A DNA stretch of 20,513 bases, taken from Leucosporidium creatinivorum. Lineage: Eukaryota > Basidiomycota > Microbotryomycetes > Leucosporidiales > Leucosporidiaceae. The translations under genes and the position numbers were made by a program. Under the pieces are notes generated by a model. It saw nothing but the letters and a program-made list of their open reading frames with translations. It was not told the DNA's origin and made no database searches. The stretch is taken from NCBI GenBank assembly GCA_001600635.1, contig BCKL01000056.1, forward strand, positions 1 to 20,513, in the 5' to 3' direction. Each line of letters starts with the position of its first letter. Positions within the stretch are counted from its first letter, which is position 1. This document shows positions 10,844 through 19,147 of this stretch, in pieces.

Positions 10844-13800
10844 ATGTCGACCGAGGATACAGCAGTACACGAAGTAGTAGGAGGGAGTAGCAGCACGACT
10901 GCTCGACCTCTTCCTCGCGTGCTCAGCGTGCAGACGAGCAGCTCGAGCAGCAGCCTCGCTCCTTCGCTCGACGTCGTTCCGCCAACGCCCACCTCGGCCG
11001 CTCAAGCTACAGGAAACTCTTTGATGGATCCGGCTACTCGCCCAAAGCTTCGACACAAGCTCTCCGACTCGCTACTTGCGTCCTTCCGCGAGGTGAAGTC
11101 GGCTCTCCCTTCGCTCCCTCGCCGCAAGTCGAGCGAAGGTAGCCTTAGCACGGGCAAATTAGTTTCCGATGGCGAGCATGGATCAAAGACGACTTCCTCT
11201 CTCGGCGCCCTCCCCTCCCTCCTTCGCCGAGCACCCGGCATCAAGCTCACCCTGCTCAACCAAACCGGCCTACCTATTTCCCTGTCGACTTGGCCGATTC
11301 GCTCGGAGGACGGAGACGCGTGCGAGATGAAGGCGTTTCGAGGGAGCGGCGTGGTGGAGTCGAGCTCGCTGGATCGAGAGAAGGTGTGGGAAGGGGACGA
11401 GGCTTCGGTCCTCGAGCTGGGGACTATTCGCAAGCTGACGAAGCAGAGTTGGAGCGCTGCCAATGCTCATGCAGAGGGATGGGTGAGTTGAGCTCGTTTT
11501 GGGTGATCTGAGAGACCTCGCTGACCTCCCAGCTCTCGCAGATCTTCTTCGACGTGCTCGTGCCTCCTCCGCCGAACACTCCCTCAACTCGACCTTACGC
11601 CCTCCACCTACAAGCCTACCTTCGCCTCTCTACCTCCGGATCAGCCAAAGCTTCCCTCGGTCGATTCGACCTCGACTCTTCCACCGACAAACCCATGCCG
11701 TCAGGTCATCTCGGCCGAGTCGAAGTCGTTCGGTCGGGCGAAGGTCCTTCCCCCCTCACACTTCCTCGCTCGTCTTCCGTCCATCCGAAATCTTTGTCCT
11801 CGCGCACGAGCGTGGATATGGTAGCAGTCGAGAAGAAAGATCAGGCGACCGAGCTCGGCGATGTTGTCGAGGTTCGCTACTTCTTGACGCCTGACGTCGC
11901 GCAGGCGTGGAACGAGGTGGACGACGGCACGAAGGGGAGAAGCTGGATGAAGCCGAGCAAGGGTATAGTTGTGAGCTCGTGGGTCAGCCATGAGGACGTC
12001 GTCGTTTCGCTCAACATCAAGTGAGTCTAAGCCACAGGCCTTCGCAGCCTAGAGCTGACCCCTGCACTTCAACAGCAAGGAAGCCCGATATCACGAGCAC
12101 ACGTCCTACCGACATGCAGCTCCTCCGATCGCTGCAGCCCAAGCTCACGTCTCCTCCATCTCCGCCGACTCAAATATTCGCACCATCGAGCACTTTCCCG
12201 CTCCGCACGGCCTTCGTATATCGCATCACGTCCTCGACGGCTTCGACTACCGCACCTGCTGGATACACGTTCGTCACGGGAGGGACACTGTGCTCGAGCG
12301 CATGCTCAAGATCAATCCACTCGACGGCAGCGTGTGAGTCGCAAACGCGCCGAGCGGAAGGAAAGCAGCTGACGTCCATAGCCGACAGCACGGGCGCACA
12401 CATCACCTCTACCGTCGACACGCCCGTCTGCTTCGACCACGAGCATGCGCTGAGCGTCAACTACGGCTTCTTTGATTCGGGCGTCGGCAGGAGCAAAGAG
12501 GTGAGCCGAACCTCCTCGGCGAAAGACTGGGATCGAAGCCTCGCACTCACACTCTTCGCTCACAGCTCTACATCTACGCTTCGAGGAAGCAGTCGACCTG
12601 GCTCGAAGACCTCATCAGGACGGATCCACGAATTTTGAAGGCGCCGTTCGGCACGCTCGCCCTCGCGGGATCGCATGATGCAGGCATGTTCGGCAGGTGA
12701 GTCAACGGATGAGCGACGCTAGGCTTATGAGGATAGCTGAAGTTCCTATCACACAGAATCAACACCGAGTACGTTCAGGTTTCCCTGCGCTTGTTCCGTC
12801 GCCAAGCTCAGCTCTCTTAGTCTCAGCGGGGCCTCGTCTGCAACCTCGCTGATCTCTCTCGCTCACGCAGCCTACTTCGCTTCATCAAGAAAGGCCAAGC
12901 TGGCGACCTTCCTGCCGTAGCTCGAGCCCTCCCTCTGCTTCGCTTCGTGCTCGGCCTCCTCAAGACATTCTCGGTTAAGCCTCATCGGGTGAGTACAGCT
13001 TCATCTCACAGCTTCGAGAGAGCGTGCTGACCAGCTGGTGACAATAGATCCTGGAGAACCTCGCCAACACGCAGAAGGACACTATCGCCTCGCAATTGCA
13101 GCTCGTGAGTCGCTCATATTTCGAGCTCTCTCGGCGTCGCCCATGTCGGCGAAGTGTCGGCGCTGATCATAGTATCTCAGGGAGTCCGCTTCTTCGACTT
13201 TCGCCCGGGATACTCGCTCTTCGACATCGTGCGTCCTCTCTGCAGCAGTTGCGAGCGAGGGCTGATTTCTTCGCCGAATCTCTCAGGTCGACGAGATCAA
13301 AGGCGAGCTTCGGCACCAACACTCGATCGTACCCGGCTGCAGCTACGAGGGATTCCTTATCGACATCTTCACCTTCTTGCATAATAATCCGCAGGAGATG
13401 GTCGTTGTCGAGGTGGGTTCCCTGCAAAAGTTGCTGTCGAATGTCGCTGACTCGGCCGACGACGTCCGCAGCTCAAGTCGGACAGCTTTCCCTTCCCCTC
13501 GGACGTGTACGACCCTGCGACAGGCAAGCTGGTTGCCATGTCGATGGTCCCAACAGTAGACGAACTCGCTGCTGTGCTCCGCTCGGCTTCACTCGTCGAC
13601 CAGTCTATCCTAGTCGGCGATGCTCGCCACCTCGCTCGTCCTATCGGCGACTTGCTATCGGAGAACAGACGCCTCATCCTCGTCGACCGGATTCACGCCC
13701 TCGGGTCGACATCTCAAGCTGCTGCCGAAGCCCCGAGCGGCGCAGAGGCAATTGAGGTCGGCGCCGAGCGTTGGGAGAGAGCCGACTCCTACAGCCACGA

Positions 13801-14400
13801 GATGTACGACGGCGACGACGCCGAGAAGATCAAGGCTGCTCTTATGAGTACGCATTAGGACGCCTGCTACCGTACTGCTGCTGGAGAAGGAGGAGCGACG
13901 ATCTACCAGCTTCAGGCAACGCCGACGGCTTCGGTGTGGGCCGATGTGGGAGCTTCGTTGACGTACTCGGACGCTTCGAGCTTGCTGGTGTGGAGCAAGG
14001 CGAGGATGTGAGTCATCGGATCGGCGATGGAGCGAGATTCGGCGCCGAGCAGCGCTGACCTTCCGACCGCCTCGCAGGGACCGCGTAACCTACCCCTGGC
14101 TCGCGGCGACGACCTTCCTTGAGCCTGGAAACGTCATCTTTCTCAGTGAGTGCTTCGGCTGGACCTCGAAGCGGAAGGCTTGCCGACTGACCCCCTTGCG
14201 AACCAGACGACTTTGTGGACGGCGCGCTGGTAAGGGCTCCTTTTGCTTTCACGCTTTCTCGCACGTGAAGGTACGGCGCTGACGACCCCCTCCGCACCTG
14301 AAAGGTCGAGCATGCTCTCGACAAGACTCGCGAGAGGCTCGATCTCTGGCTTGCGAAGCACTCGCCGCTGTCCGAGGTCGGCGCCGGTACGGGAACGTAG
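10844..14400 (+). CDS. PLC-like phosphodiesterase with PI-PLC X-type catalytic domain; in-frame TAG near the C terminus
   Basis: Fourteen exons: 10844-11482, 11542-12020, 12076-12333, 12389-12500, 12566-12696, 12757-12768, 12871-12988, 13048-13104, 13181-13228, 13287-13412, 13472-14007, 14078-14145, 14207-14229, 14305-14400; about 900 codons. The first 200 residues are Ser-rich and low in complexity; a beta-rich middle region follows. The catalytic domain starts at LALAGSHDAGMFG (His near 532), then NTQKD, GVRFFDFRPGY (603-613) and RHQHSIVPGCSYEGFLIDIF (second His near 628), as in PLC-like phosphodiesterases. IYQLQATPTA, YPWLAATTF and LNDFVDGALVEHAL complete it. This superfamily cleaves phosphodiester bonds of inositol lipids or similar substrates; the substrate here is unknown. 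No signal peptide is seen. A TAG at 13856-13858 (codon 789) lies in the open frame although conserved coding resumes directly after it. Exon 6 is only 12 bases. Confidence 0.85.
13856..13858 (+). other. In-frame TAG inside the conserved end of the PLC-like gene
   Basis: Exon 11 runs in one frame from 13472 to 14007 apart from this TAG. Upstream (DAEKIKAALM) and downstream (GGATIYQLQATPTASVW) both look like conserved parts of the same domain. A small intron from a gtacgc donor at 13848 to one of the AG sites at 13886-13895 would restore the frame, but it would be only 39-48 bases, below the 55-base minimum of other introns here, with no CTGAC branch site. Otherwise it is a true nonsense change, a sequencing error, or a read-through site. 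Confidence 0.8.
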
Positions 14401-14734
14401 CTGAGGGGAGAGTGAAAGGATAGCGAGATACACTTGTTCCGCCGTTAAGTCGCCATGCGGGGGAGCGAGACCGAGAGCGATTGAGTTGGGATCGATGTCG
14501 AAGCCCATCGCCGAGAGCTCTCCTGCGCCATCTCCCCCGCTCCAAGCTCAACAGTAGATGACAGCAAAGTTGCAGGGAAAGTCTATGATGGAGGAGGGGA
14601 AAGGTCGATGCAGTGTTGACGGATGTACAGATGTGTGAGCTGCAAAAGGGCGGAGAGGTTAGCGTTCGAGCCGAGCCGAGCGCAAGAGACATGCAAGCTT
14701 ACGAGGCGAGCCCGCAAACCGAAAGGAGCGCAAA
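14401..14734. other. Convergent intergenic region between the PLC-like and SH3 genes
   Basis: 334 bases between two 3' ends; expected to contain both 3' UTRs and poly(A) signals. Open frames here look like composition-driven shadows. I see no gene, repeat or RNA signature. Confidence 0.6.
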
Positions 14735-15966
14735 CTAGAAAATAGCGTTGATGGCGTTGCTCTGTGGGGTAGAAAAGGGGGAAAATCAGCATTCAGTCGC
14801 CCATCTCGGTCCACTCCCCTCCAGCTCGGCGCTCCCTCCAAGCTCGGCGCAAGGTCACCAGTCCCCGAGAACTCACCGCAATAGCCGAACCAGTTCCAAA
14901 CCCTACACCACCAGCAAACGCCGTACCCATCCTGCCCGCAAACTTGTGCTTGTTCTTCTTGTCGGGGATGGGAGGAGGGGTGGCCTGAGACTGCACGGGC
15001 GCGGGAGGGGGAGGAGGGTGCGAGGAGTAAGGGCTGGGTTGCTGGTAGTCTTTCTTCTCGTCCCATTGGTTGTGAGGAGCGCCGCCGTAGGAGGAAGGAG
15101 CGCCGAAGGAAGGTTGGTGCTGAGCGGCGTAGGATTGAGGCTGCTGGTAAGGGTATTGAGCCTGCTGCGAGGGGAGAGGGGCAGCGAAGGAGGGAGTGGA
15201 CGAGTAGTTTGAGGTGCCGGTGGAGTTGGGATAGAGAGTTGAGGCAGTCGAGGATGGGTAGGCCGAGGGAGGAGCGGGAGAAGGGGTCGGCGCCGAGGGG
15301 ACGTCGATGCGCTCGCAGTAGTTGCTGGGGAAGAGGCCCGTCTTGCCGTCTGTTTCAACGCAGCGAGAGAGAGATACAGAAAATGTTTGGGAGTCAAGAT
15401 CAGCCTTTTGCGCCGAGAGAGCTGAGGCGATGCTGCGAACGACAACGCGAACGGCTCCCAGGACTCACTGAGGGATCCACGCCACCAGTCGGCATTCTCC
15501 TCTGCTTCCAGTACAATCACATCTCCCTTTGCGAAGCCCAAGTCGTCCGGCTGTAGCGTTACGAAGGGACGAGAGACGGAAGGTCAGCGTTCGGCCTCCT
15601 TAGCGAGTCGTTTGTAGCTTGTTGGAGATGCGAGAGAGCAGCAGTGATCTGCTACAGCGACCTAGACACCACTCGACAACTCACCTGAGTAGCAGCATAG
15701 TCCCACAGAGCGCGAAGGTGCTGAACTTGTGGCGCGGCAGACGTGGGAGCAGCAGGAGGAGGGGGTACAGTCCTCGCCTGCTGAGCTACAGCTCCTCCGT
15801 TCAGGTTGAGCTGACCTAGTTGCTGGTTGAGCTGTCCAGCGTTGGCTGAGGGGAGCTTGGAGCGGATCAATGCGGCGTCCTGAGCTGAGATGAGCGATTG
15901 TGTAGCGAGAAAGTCGACGTCGGCCTGCATGCGCGAGAGCAGGTGTGCGAGGAGAGCTTGATCCAT
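14735..15966 (-). CDS. SH3-domain protein of the LSB1/PIN3 type (actin-patch associated)
   Basis: Four exons right to left: 15685-15966, 15469-15550, 14877-15349, 14735-14761; 287 residues. The order matches yeast Lsb1/Pin3: an N-terminal helical segment with DVDFLATQSLISAQDAALI (about 16-35), an SH3 domain at about 83-136 (ALWDYAATQ, DLGFAKGD, WWRGSLNGKTGLFPSNY), then a long Pro/Gln/Ser/Tyr-rich linker (137-250), and a Gly/Ala-rich end, KFAGRMGTAFAGGVGFGTG, finishing in SNAINAIF. Yeast Lsb1/Lsb2 end in a comparable Gly/Ala-rich segment finishing VNNIF. Known roles: binding Las17/WASP to restrain Arp2/3-driven actin assembly, and, for Lsb2/Pin3, prion induction through the Gln-rich region. 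The Gln/Tyr-rich linker suggests low-complexity behaviour, which is inference. The last exon is only 27 bases. Introns are 115-134 bases, longer than in neighbouring genes. Confidence 0.88.
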
Positions 15967-16261
15967 CTTTGTAGCGAGTTGAGGTAAAAACAAGGTGAGA
16001 GTGGGAGAGCAAGCTGCTTCGAGCGCCGAACTCTCGCTTTCGTCGAACTTCGCGGTCGATTCACTCGCTACACGTCGAGGTGCGAGACTATGACCACGCC
16101 TGCAACTGCGAGAGAAAACACACAACACACTCGTATCGAAAAGCAGCTAGACAGAAAGTTTAGGTCGAGAGAGAGAAGCGAGCCGAGCTCTTCGCCGAGG
16201 CGAGAATGGCTGTCCGTTGAATTGGGGGCTGAGAGCTCCGCTTAGCGCGGCGGTGAGGGAC
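15967..16261. promoter_or_regulatory. Upstream region of the SH3 gene
   Basis: 295 bases between two genes on the minus strand: promoter and 5' UTR of the SH3 gene on the left, 3' UTR of the small upstream gene on the right. One GCGCCGA word occurs near 16023. No named promoter element is evident; the assignment is by position. Confidence 0.55.
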
Positions 16262-16907
16262 CTAGTTGATCTTGTAAATGAGCATCAGTGGTTACAGGCT
16301 CTTGAGGATTGAGTTGAGAGCGAAGCTGGACTCACGATCTTATTGGCGATGAGCTCCAGGAGAGCCTGGTCTCCAACAACGGCGCGGCGTTGGTACTGCT
16401 CCATGACAAGAGCCTCAATCTTGTCCAAGACCTCTTTGGAGCGAGGTGAGTGTACTTGGGTCTTGAGCTCGTTGCTGTGAACCGAGCTCCGAGATCAGCT
16501 CAAGTCCTCGCTTGCTCGGTCGAGTCGAAGCCTACTCACACCTTCATGTTGAGGCTCGGACCTCTGAGTAGCTCCATCACACGCAGGAACGCTCCAGACG
16601 CTTCAATCTTCACTTTAGCTTCCGCCAACTTGGTCGAGAGGGTCTTCTCGGCTTCGGCACGCTCCATCTCGACCCCCCTCGCAAGCCTCGAGCTGTGTTC
16701 AGTGAGAGGCTGCTGGTCGTCCTCGGGCGAGCCAGTGTAGGAGAGGGCGGGAGAGTCGGAACTGGTCGAGGTGGCGAGGGCGGGAGAGCCAGCGATGGAG
16801 GGCGATTGGGAGGTAGAAGTGTCCGGGGAGGATACAGCGTACTCGTCGTCAAAGATGTTCTGCGCCTGCTCCTGCTGCTGGTAGGGCTGTCGAGGCTGAC
16901 CAGACAT
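16262..16907 (-). CDS. Small uncharacterised protein with charged, probably helical region
   Basis: Three exons right to left: 16540-16907, 16336-16474, 16262-16270; 171 residues. I do not recognise the family. The first 70 residues are Gln/Ser/Thr/Pro-rich and look disordered (QPYQQQEQAQNIFDDEYA, then SP/SPA repeats). From about residue 80 the sequence is charged and helix-prone (RGVEMERAEAEKTLSTKLAE), followed by a well-structured end: FLRVMELLRGPSLNMKVNEL, SPRSKEVLDKIEALV, QYQRRAVVGDQALLELIANK. This suggests a small helical adaptor or complex subunit, which is inference. The final exon is 9 bases and codes only for Ile, Asn and the stop. Without that splice the protein would run on for about 16 residues and then stop. 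The frame stays open upstream to an ATG at 17156, but a strong intron signal (16916-16984) lies there, so the start at 16907 is preferred. Confidence 0.75.
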
Positions 16908-16915
16908 GATTCGAG

Positions 16916-16984
16916 CTGGAGAGACGCGGGGGGCTGTCAGCTGCTGCAGCTCATAGTGCGAGCGGGAGGCGACGGAGGACGTAC
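16916..16984 (-). other. Probable 5' UTR intron of the small uncharacterised gene
   Basis: On the minus strand there is a gtacgt donor at 16984, a GCTGACAG branch-type site, a pyrimidine-rich stretch and a CTCCAG acceptor ending at 16916, eight bases before the ATG. The size (69 bases) fits other introns of the window. If spliced, the start codon lies at the very beginning of exon 2. Confidence 0.65.
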
Positions 16985-17406
16985 TTGTGACTTGTAGATC
17001 TAGGCGGAGAGTCGAATGGAGCTCCGCAAGCGAGGCGGAGAGAAGAGACGAGAAGCATGAGAGAGAGTTGCGAAACGGGCGCGCCGCTCGCTTTTGGTGA
17101 GGGTCGAGTTGCGTATCAAGCGAGAGAAAGCCGGGAAGGGTACAGAAATGCGTCATAGGTTAGAGAGCGATGCAGATGATCCCAACAGATGCTCTGTAGG
17201 GCTCCCCCCTTCTGCCAGCAGACCTCGGCGCTCTCTCGGCTCACGGCTCACCGCTCCCTCTCTCCAGCGCTTTCCCTCTCACCGCTCTCCACCGACCTCT
17301 CCCAGCACCCAAGATCAACTAAAGACCAATGCATTGCTCCTCCTCCATTCCATACCCTGCTCCCACACCTCGGCGAACGGGGCCCTGACTAGCGAAGAAG
17401 CTGCGA
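16985..17406. other. Intergenic: promoter of the small gene and 3' region of COX13
   Basis: 422 bases between tandem minus-strand genes. The left part should be promoter and 5' UTR of the small gene, the right part the COX13 3' UTR. It contains a pyrimidine-rich stretch at about 17200-17320. I see no gene, RNA or repeat. Confidence 0.55.
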
Positions 17407-19023
17407 TTACTCGGCGTCGGCGAGGGGGATGTTGACCTGTTTCAGCGTTGTAGAGGATCGCATGGGTTGATGAGGTGATGGAGAAGAGGGGGGGGGGGCG
17501 GGAGTGATGCGGCGGAGGAGGGGCGGCAGAGAGGGGACGAATGAGAGAAGACGAGGAGGGTCAGCGCCGAGAACGAGGAAGGAGTACGAAAGGAGAGCGT
17601 ACCTTGGGGTTGTAGAAAGGAGTGTAGTCTCTGTGTGTATCGAACGCGAGATGAAGCGCAGCAAGAGTCAGCTCCCCGTCGTCTCTCAAAGTCCGACGAC
17701 TTTGAAACGCACCCCCAGGGAAGGTCGCGGTTGCGCATGTTGAAGTAGGGGTAGACGACGCGCTCGGGGAGCTCTCCGCCGTTCTCCTCCTTCATGTGGG
17801 CGACGTGGGCCTCGTGCTCTGTTGGGGGAGAACGGGACAAGAGAGATGGGGCAGGCGGAGCGCCGAGCAGGAAGGGAGGGGAGAAGGACAGGGTCAACGA
17901 TGAGCGGGGAGAATGGAGAGAGAGTTTGAAGCTCACCCGTCATGAGGTTGGCCGAGTTGAGGTAGCCGACGATGACTGTGGAGAGGGAGAGAGAGGTAAG
18001 CTTCGGCGTTCGGGTCCCGGCGGGTGCTGGAGGGCCATGAGCAGCAGAGAGCTGGAGAGGGCAGTCGGATGGGATGCAGTGATGTCTACCATCAGCAAGT
18101 CCAGCCCACGGGCCCTCTCAAGACAGCAAGTCGACCGTTTCGGCGACGAGGTCGAGACGGCCGGACTCGCGCTTAAAGGTCCCCCGCGCAGGCTGCTCTG
18201 TGGCCTACTCTCGAGCAGATGCTTCCGCACTGCCTGCACGCTCCCCCCTCTCTTCCCGTCCTTAGTGACCACTTGGCCCCCTCGCTCGTCCCGCCTAACC
18301 CATCCCGTCCGCTCCTCCTCACAAACTCGAGGCAGGTTCCCTCCACGAGTCAGCTGAATCCTCCAACTTCAGATGTCCAGTTCGCCCTCCGCCCTCCTTC
18401 ATAGTCGAAGGGGAGCGAGGAGCGGGTTGGGAGGTCGGGGGCAGGAGGATGCGTTCGAGCTGGAGATGGGCGGGGGCGAGAAGTCGAGTTGGGAGGCGAG
18501 GACCAGCAGTGGCCGCGCTGATGCACTCACTAGCAGGGCAAGCGACGTAGAGGCTGTAGGGTGTGCAGAGCGAGTGTCAGCTACAGAGCTCGAGGGAGGT
18601 GTTTAGATTGAGAAGAGGGCAGAAGGGGCGAAGGGGAGCTGTTGTAGGCCGTTGTAGCTGCTCTTGGCTGTTGTAGAGGAGTACACAGTACTCTTCCTGC
18701 CGCTCTTGCTAATCCCAACCCTGCTGTACCGCTGTAGCTTCCGTCCCAGTTGCCTTCCGAGTGGCCCCGCCAACCAAACGCTGTCTAGCACCTCGGATGA
18801 AGAGCTGTAACGTACGTGATCTTGCGCCAGAGCTCAGCGGAACCCTTTGCGTGGTCAGCGACGTGAGCGCGCGACTCCAAGAAAGCGCGTCCAGCTCCAG
18901 CCGACTCGAGAGTCGCAGTGTTGGCAACAGTTTGGGCCAGGCGCTGTTGAGCAGAGTAAGAGTCAGCTACAGAATTTAAGTGCAGTGCAGCAGATTACTT
19001 ACAGCGAGAGTAGGGCGGAACAT
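17407..19023 (-). CDS. COX13: Cytochrome c oxidase subunit VIa (COX13), mitochondrial
   Basis: Seven exons right to left: 19003-19023, 18816-18943, 18531-18553, 17937-17975, 17713-17818, 17603-17630, 17407-17436; 124 residues, close to yeast Cox13. The N terminus (MFRPTLARLAQTV...) looks like a mitochondrial targeting sequence: Arg present, few acids. Then come HAKGSAELWRKIT, one membrane segment at about residues 51-69 (LYVACPAIIVGYLNSANLM), EHEAHVAHMKEE, YPYFNMRNRDLPWGDYTPFYNPKVN, and a short acidic end. The YxxxNxRxxxxPWG and FWN/FYNPKVN pattern is characteristic of subunit VIa. It is a nuclear-coded, single-span inner-membrane subunit at the cytochrome oxidase dimer interface that modulates activity. 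Exons are tiny and some introns very long: intron 3 is 555 bases (17976-18530) and intron 2 is 262 (18554-18815). The gene looks intact. Confidence 0.93.
17488..17498 (+). repeat. Eleven-base G run in COX13 intron 6
   Basis: A homopolymer of 11 G on the + strand, C on the transcribed COX13 strand, inside intron 6 (17437-17602). It is likely length-variable and a place for sequencing error; it does not touch coding sequence. Confidence 0.9.
17976..18530 (-). other. Oversized intron 3 of COX13
   Basis: 555 bases, about nine times the usual intron here. The gtgagt donor and CCACAG acceptor join PAI to IVGYLNS within the membrane segment, so the splice is well supported. A plus-strand open frame covers much of it but has no family resemblance and looks composition-driven. 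I see no mobile-element ends or snoRNA boxes. Confidence 0.8.
18638..18693. repeat. Repeated TGTTGTAG-type words and a short palindrome in COX13 intron 2
   Basis: Three near-copies of CTGTTGTAG (18639-18647, CCGTTGTAG at 18649-18657, 18668-18676) are followed by a palindrome, GAGTAC-ACA-GTACTC, at 18679-18693. All lie in intron 2 of COX13. They may be simple local duplication. Confidence 0.75.
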
Positions 19024-19147
19024 GGTGGTAGTGAGAGACAAGTAAGTAGCGAATGAAGGAGAGAGGCTCAGCTCGGGGACTTGGGAAAAGGCGCGACAAA
19101 GCCGAAGGGGGTTAGACTCTGCCTACATTTCACTACATAATCAAACA
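19024..19147. promoter_or_regulatory. Divergent promoter between COX13 and the TRAP-alpha gene
   Basis: 124 bases separate two start codons that point away from each other, so the promoters and 5' UTRs must share this space. The right half is AT-richer (ACTACATAATCAAACA just before the ATG at 19148). No defined element is recognisable. Confidence 0.6.

Noticed and set aside
16908-17156. N-terminal extension of the small gene from an ATG at 17156
   Set aside because: A complete intron signal set lies at 16916-16984 just before the ATG at 16907, and the extension looks non-coding.
17794-18357. Long plus-strand open frame overlapping COX13
   Set aside because: It covers COX13 exons 4 and 5 in antisense and intron DNA, has Gly/Arg/Ser-rich composition typical of GC-rich shadows, and no family resemblance.
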